Notes under the pieces: generated by a model
The model's input: only the letters and a program-made list of their open reading frames with translations
Databases searched by the model: none
Told to the model about the DNA's origin: nothing
Program-made: the position numbers and the translations under genes
Shown: positions 26,064 through 35,256 of the stretch, piece by piece
Layout: every line of letters starts with the position of its first letter
How positions within the stretch are numbered: position 1 is the stretch's first letter
Source: an uncultured Treponema sp.
GTDB taxonomy: Bacteria; Spirochaetota; Spirochaetia; Treponematales; Treponemataceae
Reading direction: 5' to 3'
NCBI GenBank assembly: GCA_937877535.1
Contig: CALFJF010000060.1
Span: 1-64,000 of the forward strand
Length of the DNA: 64,000 nucleotides

Positions 26064-28643
26064 ATGGAGGACGAAAACGACACTCCGCTGATGAAGCAAT
26101 ACGCTTCAATAAAAAATGAACACAAAAATGAGGTGCTTTTTTTTCGCCTCGGAGATTTTTATGAAATGTTCGACGACGACGCAAAGGAAGTTTCGCGTCT
26201 TTTGAACCTGACGCTTACGCACAGAGGCGCAAGACCGATGTGTGGAATTCCGTTTCATGCGGCAAAAGTGTATATCGCGCGGCTTTTAAGGCTTGGAAAA
26301 AAAATCGCGATTTGTGAGCAAATTGGCGAGGTTACGGGAAAAACGCTTGCAAAGCGTCGCGTTGTTGAAGTGATTACGCCAGGAACTGCCGTTGACGGCT
26401 CGTATCTTGACGGCGGGCAAAACAATTTTCTTGCGTGCCTTTGCGCCTCTTCGCGCGAGGTGGGCTTTGCGTTTATTGACGTTACGACTGCCGACTTTTT
26501 TGCTACAAGTTGGCTTTTTTCCGAAATGTCCGAGGCGTTTCCGAGGGAACTTTCTCGCGCAAATCCAAAGGAATTGCTCCTTCCTGAATCTTTGAAAAAT
26601 GAAAGAGCGATTCACAATTTCCTCTGTGAAAAAAAAAGCATTTCCGTTTCGTATTATCCAGATTGGGAATTTGATTCAAAAAAATCGTTTGAGCGGCTGA
26701 AAACGCAATTTGGAACGCAAAATCTTCGCTCGTTTTCTCTTTCGGAATCTTCGGCGGAGGTGATTCCCGCGGGATTTTTGCTCGATTACATTTCCAGAAT
26801 GACGGTAACGTCTTCGCCACACGTTTCAAATCTAAACGTGTACAAAAACAGCGCGTTTTTGATGCTCGACGAATCTTCCAGACGAAATCTTGAGTTGACG
26901 GAAAATCTCCGCGACGGCTCTGCGCAATTTTCGCTTTTGGGGATTTTGGGAATCGAAAAAACCGCGATGGGAAAACGACTTATGCGCTCGTGGATTTTGT
27001 ACCCGCTTTTGGAAAAAGAAAAAATAATCGCTCGGCAAAATCAGATTGCTCGATTTTTTGAAGACGACGCGCTTCTTTTGTTTGTTCGCGAAAAATTGTC
27101 GTCTGTGCTTGATTTGGAGCGACTTTCTGCGCGCGTTGCAATGGAACGAGCGCACGCAAAGGATTTGCAAGCGTTGCGGCAAAGTCTTGAATCTTGGATA
27201 AGCGTTTGCGAAAAACTTGGCGGAGAAAATCTTGAAAAAGCAAACGAAATCGTGCGTTTGATAAACAATTCGATTTTAGACGACCCGTCAACGTCGATTT
27301 CCGAAGGACGGCTCATAAAAGACGGCTACAGCGCAGAATTAGATGGCATTAGAGCATTGCACGACAACGCTTCAAGGATTTTGGAAGAATACGCGGAAGA
27401 AGAGCGCGAAAAAACGGGAATCCAAAATCTCAAAATTAGACGAACGGACGCGACGGGATTTTTTATTGAAATAAGCCGCGCTCGCGCCGCGCTCGTTCCA
27501 AATTATTTTATAATGCGCCGCTCGCTTACGAATTCTGACCGATTTACGACCGAAAAATTGCAAGAAATCGAAGAAAAAATAAACGATTCGTCTGAAAAAA
27601 TAATTGACCTTGAAAAAATGCTTTTTTTGGAAATTCGCGCAAAAATCGCCGTTTTTGTGCCGTATCTTCTTGAAATCGCGCAAAAAATCGCGCTCGTCGA
27701 TTGTGCGTCTTCGCTTGCAAGCGTTGCGCTTCGCTATCATTGGACGTGTCCAATCGTTGACGATTCGTCGGTTCTTGAAATAAAAGAAGGGCGGCACCCT
27801 GTAGTCGAACAGTCGCTTCCTTCGGGCGAGTTCGTTCCGAATGATGCGCTTTTGGATTCTAGCGGAAAATCGCCGTCGTTTTGCCTTATCACAGGTCCAA
27901 ATATGGCGGGAAAATCGACGTATCTTAGACAAACCGCGCTCATCGTGCTTCTCTCTCAAATTGGTTCGTTTGTTCCTGCAAAAAGCGCGAGAATCGGAAT
28001 CGTTGACCGAATTTTTTGCCGAGTTGGAGCCAGCGACAATCTTGCCAGAGGCGAATCGACTTTTCTTGTGGAGATGACGGAAACTGCGTTTATTTTGCGG
28101 GCGGCAACGCAAAAATCGCTTGTTATAATGGACGAAGTTGGACGAGGCACTTCCACAGAAGACGGACTTTCGATTGCCTGGGCGGTTTCGGAGCATCTTT
28201 TGAATTCGATTCGCTGCAAGACGCTTTTTGCCACGCATTACCACGAATTGACGCGCCTTTTGCATCCCGCGCTTCGCTTGCTTTTTATGGATGTTTGTGA
28301 AAAAGACGAAAAAATCGTTTTTTTGCGAAAAATCAAAGAAGGCGCGAGCGAAAATTCCTATGGAATCCACGTGGCTTCTCTTGCCGGCGTTCCCAAAAAC
28401 GTGATTTTACGCGCCGAAGAAATCCTTGGCACGCTTCAATCTTCGCGGGAAAACGCTGTTGTTCCAAATATAAAAACGCAGCCGCCGCGTCAAATCGAAG
28501 AAAAAAAATCGCCGTCCCTTTTTAGCGATGAAGAGTTGGTTCTTTCGGAATTGCTTTCGCTGGATTCTGACAATATAACGCCGCGGCAAGCGTTGGACGC
28601 GATTGTCCGCTGGCAAAACGCGCTTTGGAATGAAGCAAAATAA
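26064..28643 (+). CDS. mutS: DNA mismatch repair protein MutS
   Basis: Recognises mispairs and insertion loops in DNA. The 859-residue protein begins MEDENDTPLMKQYASIKNEH and has FFRLGDFYEMFDDDA with the mismatch-contacting Phe-Tyr-Glu region (FYE), the connector and core domains, and a C-terminal ABC-type ATPase with GPNMAGKSTYLRQ (about residue 610), FMVGASDNLARGEST-type signature and VIMDEVGRGTSTEDGLSIAW Walker B. A dimerisation tail follows. AAGGAG precedes this ATG; the in-frame GTG at 26022 has no such site. Upstream TATAAA near 26014 may be its promoter. Confidence 0.97.
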   Translation: MEDENDTPLMKQYASIKNEHKNEVLFFRLGDFYEMFDDDAKEVSRLLNLTLTHRGARPMCGIPFHAAKVYIARLLRLGKKIAICEQIGEVTGKTLAKRRVVEVITPGTAVDGSYLDGGQNNFLACLCASSREVGFAFIDVTTADFFATSWLFSEMSEAFPRELSRANPKELLLPESLKNERAIHNFLCEKKSISVSYYPDWEFDSKKSFERLKTQFGTQNLRSFSLSESSAEVIPAGFLLDYISRMTVTSSPHVSNLNVYKNSAFLMLDESSRRNLELTENLRDGSAQFSLLGILGIEKTAMGKRLMRSWILYPLLEKEKIIARQNQIARFFEDDALLLFVREKLSSVLDLERLSARVAMERAHAKDLQALRQSLESWISVCEKLGGENLEKANEIVRLINNSILDDPSTSISEGRLIKDGYSAELDGIRALHDNASRILEEYAEEEREKTGIQNLKIRRTDATGFFIEISRARAALVPNYFIMRRSLTNSDRFTTEKLQEIEEKINDSSEKIIDLEKMLFLEIRAKIAVFVPYLLEIAQKIALVDCASSLASVALRYHWTCPIVDDSSVLEIKEGRHPVVEQSLPSGEFVPNDALLDSSGKSPSFCLITGPNMAGKSTYLRQTALIVLLSQIGSFVPAKSARIGIVDRIFCRVGASDNLARGESTFLVEMTETAFILRAATQKSLVIMDEVGRGTSTEDGLSIAWAVSEHLLNSIRCKTLFATHYHELTRLLHPALRLLFMDVCEKDEKIVFLRKIKEGASENSYGIHVASLAGVPKNVILRAEEILGTLQSSRENAVVPNIKTQPPRQIEEKKSPSLFSDEELVLSELLSLDSDNITPRQALDAIVRWQNALWNEAK

Positions 28644-28693
28644 AAAAACGAAGAAATCGCAAAAATCGTATAGGAATCGGATAATTTTTAATT

Positions 28694-29485
28694 ATGAATA
28701 AAGTCCGTTTGCCGGTGCATTTTTTGCTTTTGTTTTACGCAAAATCGTTTTTGTCGTTCGCGTTTGGCGGGGAAACATGCGTTCGCTGCGGAGAATCGAC
28801 CGCGCTGCTTCCCATTTGCAAAAAGTGCGAAAAAATCCTCGAAAAACGTTCGTTTGATTCGGCTGGAAAATGCGCAAAATGCGGAAAACATATCCTTTTG
28901 AAAAAATCTCCCGATTTTATTTGCTACGCTTGCAAAGAAAAACCGAAATTTGAGGCTGTTGACCGACTTTTTCCGCTTTGGACGTACCGCGTTTGGCGAA
29001 AACGGTTGATTTTTCTTTGGAAAATCAAAGGACTTCGTTCGCTTTCGATTTTGTTTGCGCGTCTTATCGAGCAAAAAATCCGCGAAATGGAAACCGAGCT
29101 TGGCATAAAAGCGGGCGAAGGCGTTGTAATTCCCGTTCCGCCGCGTCCTGGAAAAATTCGCGCTCAAGGCTATGACCAAATCGAAGATATTTCCAGATTG
29201 CTTTTTGGGGCTTTTCATCGAAAAATCTGCCGAGTTTTGAAAAGACTGTCGAAAGTTCAAAAAAAGAAACAAAGCCGCGTCGAGCGAATTTCCTCGGCTG
29301 GAAAAAATTATTGCTCGCTTTCACATAAAAAAATCGCGCGTGAGTTTGGCGGAACAATTCCAGAAAGCGTTTTTTTAATCGACGACGTTGTTACGACTGG
29401 CTCCACGATTGAAGAATGTGCGTCGATTCTCAAATCCTTTGGAGTGAAACGAGTTTTTGCAATTTCCCTTTGTTGCGTGGAATAA
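28694..29485 (+). CDS. ComF-family phosphoribosyltransferase-like protein
   Basis: ComF homologues are linked to DNA uptake, though many bacteria carry them without known competence. The 263-residue protein has two N-terminal zinc-ribbon CxxC pairs (CVRCG, CKKC, CAKCG, CYAC; residues about 28-90), a conserved VVIPVPPRPGKIRAQGYDQ segment and a C-terminal PRPP-binding loop VFLIDDVVTTGST. No other competence genes are in the window. There is no Shine-Dalgarno; a GATAAT hexamer lies eight bases before the ATG, so the message may have almost no leader. Confidence 0.85.
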   Translation: MNKVRLPVHFLLLFYAKSFLSFAFGGETCVRCGESTALLPICKKCEKILEKRSFDSAGKCAKCGKHILLKKSPDFICYACKEKPKFEAVDRLFPLWTYRVWRKRLIFLWKIKGLRSLSILFARLIEQKIREMETELGIKAGEGVVIPVPPRPGKIRAQGYDQIEDISRLLFGAFHRKICRVLKRLSKVQKKKQSRVERISSAGKNYCSLSHKKIAREFGGTIPESVFLIDDVVTTGSTIEECASILKSFGVKRVFAISLCCVE

Positions 29486-29520
29486 ACGGCTTTTTATTCC
29501 ATTGGATATTTTGAAATTCT

Positions 29521-29549
29521 TTGCAATCTGAGCATTTGTTCGATATACT
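29521..29549 (+). promoter_or_regulatory. Sigma-70-type promoter of the GltD-like gene
   Basis: TTGCAA (29521-29526), a 17-base spacer and TATACT (29544-29549). The predicted transcript starts near 29556, with AAGGGG as ribosome site before the ATG at 29582. Confidence 0.75.
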
Positions 29550-29581
29550 GTATCGAGTAAAAATTCAAGGGGTACTAGTCA

Positions 29582-30874
29582 ATGGAAAAGGAAGAGGTGC
29601 AAGGCTACTCGATAGAGGAAGCAGTCGCAGAGGCTCGGCGATGTTTGAATTGTCCAAAGCCACTTTGTCGCACGGGGTGTCCGATTGAAAACGAGATTCC
29701 TGCATTTAATCATGCGGTTTCGGTCGGAAATTTTGGAGAGGCTTTTGAAATTGTTTCTCGCAGGAGCAATCTTCCCGCGATTTGCGGTCGCGTTTGCCCG
29801 CACGAAAGCCAATGCGAAGGACACTGTGTTCTTTACAAAAGTGGCAAGGGCATTAAAATCGGCATGATTGAACGGTTTATCGCTGATTTTGAGGCTGAAG
29901 CAAAGTTTGCCAAAGACGCAAAAATCGCAAAGACTGGTGGAAAAGTTGCCGTAATCGGCTCAGGTCCTGCGGGGCTTACCGTTGCAGGCGACCTTGCTCG
30001 AAAAGGGTACGATGTTACGGTTTACGAAGGCGAAAGCGAGCCTGGTGGCGTTCTTCTCTATGGAATTCCAGAATTCCGACTTCCAAAAGACGTGGTTCGT
30101 AGAACGACAGCAAAAATCAAAGAACTCGGCGTGCAGTTCATTACCGATACGATGGTCGGCGAAGACATTACAGTTGAAGAAATGCTCGCAAACGGTTTTG
30201 ACGCAGTTTTTATCGGCACGGGTACGGCTCTTGCAAAGTCGCTTGACCTTCCTGGAAAAGATTTGGCGGGCGTTCTTCAGTCAAATTATCTTCTCCGAAT
30301 GGTCAGGTTGTATCAAGACGGAAATGTTGAAAAAGATGACGTTCCTGTAAAAGAAGGCGACCAGGTTGTTGTAATTGGCGCGGGAAACGTTGCGATGGAC
30401 GCTTGTCGCACGGCGATACGAATGAAAGCGGCAAAAGTTACCGTCGCGTACAGAAAAACCGAGGAATTTATGCGCGCGGCTCGTGCAGAATATGACGGGG
30501 CAATCAAAGACGGCGTTGAGTTCAAGTGGGAACACGCTCCCGTTGAGTTTTTGGGAGAAAACGGACGAGTTACTGGCTTAAAATGTCAAACGCCGTCGGG
30601 TGAAGTCGTGATTCCTGCGAACAAGGTTTTGCTTGCGATTGGCTCACGCCCTGCGGCAAGAATTTTGAGTACTACGCAAGGAATCGATGCGGACGAATCG
30701 GGCTACGTTGTTACAAAGCAAAAGCCCTACGGAATGACAAGCCGCAGAGGAATTTTTGCTGGTGGCGATGTTGTTCACAAACCCGCAACAGTCGTTCTGG
30801 CAATGCGCGAGGCAAAAAAAGTCGCCGTGGGAATCGCTGATTTTATTGAAGCAAAAAAACTTCTCGGAGAATAA
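29582..30874 (+). CDS. GltD/NfnB-like FAD- and NAD(P)-dependent oxidoreductase
   Basis: A 430-residue member of the glutamate synthase small-subunit family. The N-terminal helical domain binds two Fe-S clusters (CLNCPKPLCRTGCP at 22-35 and CGRVCPHESQCEGHC around 69-83). Two nucleotide-binding folds follow: GKVAVIGSGPAGLTVAGDLA for FAD and QVVVIGAGNVAMDACRTA for NAD(P)H, with a closing GIFAGGDVV. No glutamate synthase large subunit or NfnA is adjacent, so the partner is not evident: it could be a stand-alone glutamate synthase beta chain, a ferredoxin:NADP oxidoreductase component or a dihydropyrimidine dehydrogenase-like protein. Cytoplasmic. It shares a tight spacing with cheW (57 bases). 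Confidence 0.85.
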   Translation: MEKEEVQGYSIEEAVAEARRCLNCPKPLCRTGCPIENEIPAFNHAVSVGNFGEAFEIVSRRSNLPAICGRVCPHESQCEGHCVLYKSGKGIKIGMIERFIADFEAEAKFAKDAKIAKTGGKVAVIGSGPAGLTVAGDLARKGYDVTVYEGESEPGGVLLYGIPEFRLPKDVVRRTTAKIKELGVQFITDTMVGEDITVEEMLANGFDAVFIGTGTALAKSLDLPGKDLAGVLQSNYLLRMVRLYQDGNVEKDDVPVKEGDQVVVIGAGNVAMDACRTAIRMKAAKVTVAYRKTEEFMRAARAEYDGAIKDGVEFKWEHAPVEFLGENGRVTGLKCQTPSGEVVIPANKVLLAIGSRPAARILSTTQGIDADESGYVVTKQKPYGMTSRRGIFAGGDVVHKPATVVLAMREAKKVAVGIADFIEAKKLLGE

Positions 30875-30931
30875 TCTGAGAAAAATTATGGAAAATACGA
30901 CAACGCACCATTTGCGTTGTCGGGGGGAAAT

Positions 30932-31423
30932 ATGGCAGAAAATACACAGATTCAACTCGTTACGTTTCAACTTGGCGAGGAGATTTACGGCGTTGACATT
31001 ATGGATGTCAAGGAAATTGTGAAAATTCGGAAAGTTCGTCCGATTCCGAATGCACCGTACTACGTTGAGGGAATTTTCAATCTTCGGAGCGAGATTATTC
31101 CAGTCATCAACTTGCACAAGCGATTTCAGATTCAAAAACTCGCGCAAACAGACGAAGAAAACGAATTTGAAGGCGGATTCATCATTTTGAATATCGATGA
31201 CAATCGAATTGGTGTTATCATCGACAAAATCAACCGCGTTGTTACAATCGACACCGCTGACATAAAAGACCCGCCGCAAATGATTAGCGGAATTGGCACG
31301 GAATACATATCGGGCGTTATTCGGCAGGACTCAAAATATCTTATAATGCTTGACATTAGACGGATATTCAACGCACGCGAAATGAGAAAAATTATCGACC
31401 CAACAGGCTCGTTCGACGACTAA
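30932..31423 (+). CDS. cheW: Chemotaxis coupling protein CheW
   Basis: Adaptor linking methyl-accepting receptors to the kinase CheA. The 163-residue protein starts MAENTQIQLVTFQLGEEIYG and shows VDIMDVKEIVKIRKVRPIPN, VEGIFNLRSEIIPVINL with the conserved NLR(G/S) motif, and RIGVIIDKINRVVTID. GGGGGGAAAT is a strong ribosome site for this ATG; the in-frame TTG at 30917 precedes it. No cheA or receptor gene is nearby. The next genes (DegT-like, NAD kinase, recN) follow in an arrangement I recall from other treponemes. Confidence 0.95.
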   Translation: MAENTQIQLVTFQLGEEIYGVDIMDVKEIVKIRKVRPIPNAPYYVEGIFNLRSEIIPVINLHKRFQIQKLAQTDEENEFEGGFIILNIDDNRIGVIIDKINRVVTIDTADIKDPPQMISGIGTEYISGVIRQDSKYLIMLDIRRIFNAREMRKIIDPTGSFDD

Positions 31424-31475
31424 GTTTTGGATTTTGATTCGAGCGAGTTCTAGCGATTTGTAATCGGAAAAGATT

Positions 31476-32588
31476 TTGAGTGCGAACAACGTAATTCCGT
31501 CTTTTAGAGCAACAATAGGCAGGCGAGAAATGGATGCCGTTCTTACGTGTCTTGTTGACGAAAAAATCGAAGCGGGGGAAATGAACGCACGGCTTAGTGA
31601 GGCTGTGTGCAGTTTTTTTGAGTCTTCTGGTGCGATTTCACTTGAAAGTCCATCTCTCGCGCTTTTGTATGCGTTGCGTTCGCTTGGTTGTGAGAACAAT
31701 GCAAAGGTGATGATTTCTGCGCTTGCTCCGAGTTGGCAGTATTTTGCGTTGGAAGCGTTCGGTTTTGAAGTGCTCGTTCTTGATGTTGACACAAAAACAG
31801 GTCTCGTTGATTTTTCGGTTATTTTTGAAGGCGTAAAAAACGGTGCTAAGATTTTGATTTTGCACGAACCGTTCGGTCTTTCGTTGCCTTTTTCCGTTTT
31901 TGAGCAAATAAAATCGCTGGGGATTTTTCTTATAGAAGACGTGTCGCAGTCGGTTGGAGCGGTTGTTTTGGAAGACGAGGAAGCGGATTCTGAAACAGAA
32001 ACGCTTGATGAGAAAAATGGGCAAAAAGCGGGAACGTTTGGTTCGTATTCGATTATGGCACTTGGAGCGTTTGATGCGCTTACGGTTGGCGGCGGCGCGG
32101 TGCTTTTTGCGCAAAAAAAACGCGAGTGGACAATTTTGAATCAGATTTTTGAAAACGCTCCCAAAACGCATTTGCTCGGAGATGTGAGTAGTGCGCTTGC
32201 ATATATGCAATTTCGCGCCTTGAGCAAAAACGACGAGGCTCGCGCTTTTGTTTTTCGCTCCTACACGCGCTCTCTTTTGGGCGGAAACAACAGGAAAAAT
32301 GCACCTTTTGAAAGAAAAAATGGAGATGCGTTTCGCGCGTTTCCTGTCGTCCTTTCGCAGAATTTCAAAGAGGCGCAGCAGTACGCTGAAAAAAAAGGCG
32401 TTGAAATTGTGCGGGCTTTTGAGGATTCTGTTATCGCGCACATTTTGAAAACGGATGGGGAACTTTCGGCGGATTCTTATCCTCGCGCTCGTTCGCTGTA
32501 TCTTCGGACTGCGCTCTTTCCGCTTTATCCAAGAATGAAAGCGGAAATGACCGAGCGAGTGGGGCGAGTTCTTTCAACGCTCCCGTGA
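31476..32588 (+). CDS. DegT/DnrJ/EryC1/StrS-like protein lacking the PLP lysine
   Basis: A 370-residue protein with the fold pattern of sugar aminotransferases of the DegT family: NVIPSFRATIGRREMDAVLTCL at the N-terminus (the family start), a SALAPSWQYFALEAFGFEVLVLDVD segment, and LIEDVSQSVGAVV where the PLP-ring aspartate region lies. In true enzymes an SFxxxKxxxxGEGG motif gives the Schiff-base lysine. Here the equivalent stretch reads SYSIMALGAFDALTVGGGAV and has no lysine. It is therefore predicted to be inactive as a PLP transaminase. The start is a TTG because homology extends to it; the next ATG at 31530 would cut conserved residues. Function unknown. Confidence 0.75.
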   Translation: MSANNVIPSFRATIGRREMDAVLTCLVDEKIEAGEMNARLSEAVCSFFESSGAISLESPSLALLYALRSLGCENNAKVMISALAPSWQYFALEAFGFEVLVLDVDTKTGLVDFSVIFEGVKNGAKILILHEPFGLSLPFSVFEQIKSLGIFLIEDVSQSVGAVVLEDEEADSETETLDEKNGQKAGTFGSYSIMALGAFDALTVGGGAVLFAQKKREWTILNQIFENAPKTHLLGDVSSALAYMQFRALSKNDEARAFVFRSYTRSLLGGNNRKNAPFERKNGDAFRAFPVVLSQNFKEAQQYAEKKGVEIVRAFEDSVIAHILKTDGELSADSYPRARSLYLRTALFPLYPRMKAEMTERVGRVLSTLP

Positions 32589-32654
32589 GAAAAAAAACTC
32601 ACGCAATTTTTCAGAAACGTTCAGTTTCAAGTCCAATCATAAAAAGGAATGAAA

Positions 32655-33524
32655 ATGGAAAAAAACGTCGTACCAGATGTAAAAAAATGCCTCATTGTGG
32701 TGAACACGTACAAAGAGGAATCTCGACTCCTCGGCTCTGAAGTCAGCGAGTATTTGTCTAAACGCGGGATTCGAGCGGATATTTTTATGTTCAACGGATT
32801 TGCGGAGCAATACCCGTTTCACGGCTCGGATTTAGTGATTACGATGGGCGGAGATGGCACGGTGTTATTTGCCGCTCGCGGGTGCGCCGAGGACGGAATT
32901 CCGATTTTCCCTGTGAACTTTGGCTCGTTTGGGTTTATTGCAAGCGTTCAGCGCGACGAATGGAAAGAAGAACTTGACCGCTATTTGTGCGGAAAATCCG
33001 AGGTGTTTACGCGCTCAATGCTTCAGGCGGATTTATTGAGAAATGATGTGCGGCGGTTTCGTTCGGTTGGGTTGAACGACATTGTTGTGAGTGCGCGCAC
33101 GGCGGCTCACACGATTTCATTTTCGATTACTTACGGAGGCGTGTCGCTTGGGGAATTTAAGGCGGACGGCGTGATTGTAAGCACAGCAACGGGAAGTACC
33201 GCTTATTCTGCAAGCGCGGGCGGACCAATAATCGACCCGGGGCTTGACGCGCTCGTTCTCACGCTCATAAATGCGTTTTCTCTTTCAAGTCGTCCGATTG
33301 TTTTAAGTCCAGACGGCGAAATCGTCATAGAAATCCTGCCCTCGCGCGTGTCTGGCGTGGTGATTTCCGTTGACGGACAACTTCCTGTTGACTTGCACGT
33401 TGGAGACAAAGTGCGGATTCGGCAAATGGAAGCAAAAGCAAAACTTATCGGATGCACAAAAGACAAATTTTACAATGCGCTTCGCTCAAAATTGAATTGG
33501 TCTGGAGGACCAAAAAATGCTTGA
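32655..33524 (+). CDS. nadK: NAD kinase
   Basis: Makes NADP from NAD. The 289-residue protein has VITMGGDGTVLFAAR with the GGDGT catalytic/ATP motif, FPVNFGSFGFIASV, LNDIVVSART, and ATGSTAYSASAGGPIIDP, the second conserved motif. I use the ATG at 32655, six bases after AAGGA; the ATG at 32649 is too close to that site. The gene overlaps recN by eight bases, so the two are coupled. Confidence 0.95.
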   Translation: MEKNVVPDVKKCLIVVNTYKEESRLLGSEVSEYLSKRGIRADIFMFNGFAEQYPFHGSDLVITMGGDGTVLFAARGCAEDGIPIFPVNFGSFGFIASVQRDEWKEELDRYLCGKSEVFTRSMLQADLLRNDVRRFRSVGLNDIVVSARTAAHTISFSITYGGVSLGEFKADGVIVSTATGSTAYSASAGGPIIDPGLDALVLTLINAFSLSSRPIVLSPDGEIVIEILPSRVSGVVISVDGQLPVDLHVGDKVRIRQMEAKAKLIGCTKDKFYNALRSKLNWSGGPKNA

Positions 33525-35256
33525 GGACCTTACGATACGGGATTTTGCACTCATTGACAGCGCACATCTTGAGTTTCGCCATGGATTTACGGTTCTTTCT
33601 GGAGAAACGGGTGCTGGAAAATCGCTTTTGATTGGTGCGCTCACATTTCTTTTGGGCGGAAAGGGCGGCGCGGATTTGGTTCGCGTGGGTTCGTCGGAAG
33701 CGAGCGTGAGCGGAACGTTCTTTTTGGGAGAAAAACCGATTCGTCAAAAAGACGATGACTTAGACGAGTTTGACGCTTACGGTTGGCTTGAAAAGCACGG
33801 AATTCAAACAGAAGACAATCGAATCATTTTGAGGCGATTCGTCAGAAGCAGCGGAAAAAGCGGTGCTTGGATTGGAAGCACGCCCGTAACTCGAAGTGAT
33901 TTGGCGGAATTTTGTTCGTTTCTTGTTGATATTCACGGGCAGCACGAACACCAAAATCTGTTGAAAAATGCGGGACATCGGCGGTATCTCGATTCTTTTG
34001 CGAATCTGGGAGAGCGAGTCCGCGCGTTTACGGCTCTTTTTTTGGCTCTTTCTGAAAAACGTGCGATTTTTTCAAAAATGCAAGAGGACAGCAAAAATCG
34101 CGCGGAACGGCGTGAGATTTTGTCTTTTTCGATAAAAGAGATTTCCGAGGCAAAACTTCGAGTAGACGAGGACGTGGAACTTTCTTTGGAAGAAAAACGG
34201 CTTTCTTCGTTTGAGCATTTGTTCGGCGAGGTTGAAGTCGTCAACGAAAATCTTGGCTCTTCTTCTGAAGGCGCGGTGGGCGCGTTGAAACGCGCAATGG
34301 GCGCGGCGGCAAAGGCTTCGGAAAGCGACGGCGCACTCGATTCGCTTTCGCAGCGACTCGAAAATGCGTTCTATGAAATTTCTGATATTGCAAATGAGTT
34401 TCAAGATTACGCTCGCTCGCTCGTTTTTGACCCCGCGCGTCTTGAAGAAGTGCAAAATCGTCAAACGGAAATCTACAATCTAAAGAAAAAATACGCTTCC
34501 TCTCCCGCTTCTTCCGTTTCGGAGGTGTTGGATTATTTGGCGGACGCGGAGAAAAAATTGTCGGAACTCGACGGGTACGATGAAAATCGGTCGAACCTTT
34601 TGGAAGAGATTTCTGCGCTCGAAAAGAAAGTGTACTCGGAAGCGCGGGCGATTAGCGCGGAAAGAAAAGTGGCGGCAAAAAAAATGAGCAGCGAAGTATC
34701 CGCCGTGCTTTCAAAACTCGGCATGAGTTCTACGCGCTTTGAAGTTTCTGTTCGCGAAAAAGAAGGCACTGATGACACACAACGAGTTGGTGCGTACGGA
34801 ATCGACGACGTTGAGTTTTTGATAAGTGCGAACGCGGGGCAACCGCTTCAAATGCTTTCAAAAATCGCGTCTGGCGGCGAACTTTCGCGCGTAATGCTTT
34901 CGCTCAAAACGATTCTGGCTTCTTCCGATAGCGTTGGCACGATGATTTTTGACGAAGTTGATTCTGGAATTGGTGGCGAGGTTGCGGTAAGCGTGGGAGC
35001 GCACTTAAAGGCTCTTGCGAAGACGCGGCAAGTGCTTTGTATTACGCACCTTGCAAGCATTGCCGTTTACGCCGATAATCAAATTAAAATCAAGAAAGAC
35101 GTTTTTGATAACTCTACAAGGACTTCTGCGGTGGAAATTACTGGCGAGGAGCGCGTTTCGGAAATTGCGCGTATGCTTTCTGGGGACGCGCAAACGGCAG
35201 AATCGCTGGAGCACGCACGCGCAATGCTTGAAAAATTTAGTTTAGGAGCGGTATAA
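33517..35256 (+). CDS. recN: DNA repair protein RecN
   Basis: SMC-like ATPase acting at double-strand breaks. The 579-residue protein has the Walker A GETGAGKSLLIGAL near the N-terminus, DIHGQHEHQNLL, two helical coiled-coil stretches (about 170-230 and 320-400), and a C-terminal ABC signature ASGGELSRVMLSLK followed by Walker B MIFDEVDSGIGGE and a late ITHLASIA. The ATG lies inside the nadK 3' end. The next gene starts directly at the base after the stop. Confidence 0.95.
   Translation: MLEDLTIRDFALIDSAHLEFRHGFTVLSGETGAGKSLLIGALTFLLGGKGGADLVRVGSSEASVSGTFFLGEKPIRQKDDDLDEFDAYGWLEKHGIQTEDNRIILRRFVRSSGKSGAWIGSTPVTRSDLAEFCSFLVDIHGQHEHQNLLKNAGHRRYLDSFANLGERVRAFTALFLALSEKRAIFSKMQEDSKNRAERREILSFSIKEISEAKLRVDEDVELSLEEKRLSSFEHLFGEVEVVNENLGSSSEGAVGALKRAMGAAAKASESDGALDSLSQRLENAFYEISDIANEFQDYARSLVFDPARLEEVQNRQTEIYNLKKKYASSPASSVSEVLDYLADAEKKLSELDGYDENRSNLLEEISALEKKVYSEARAISAERKVAAKKMSSEVSAVLSKLGMSSTRFEVSVREKEGTDDTQRVGAYGIDDVEFLISANAGQPLQMLSKIASGGELSRVMLSLKTILASSDSVGTMIFDEVDSGIGGEVAVSVGAHLKALAKTRQVLCITHLASIAVYADNQIKIKKDVFDNSTRTSAVEITGEERVSEIARMLSGDAQTAESLEHARAMLEKFSLGAV

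Noticed and set aside
27372..28370. Long minus-strand frame (332 residues) opposite mutS
   Set aside because: Basic low-complexity shadow of a well-supported gene.
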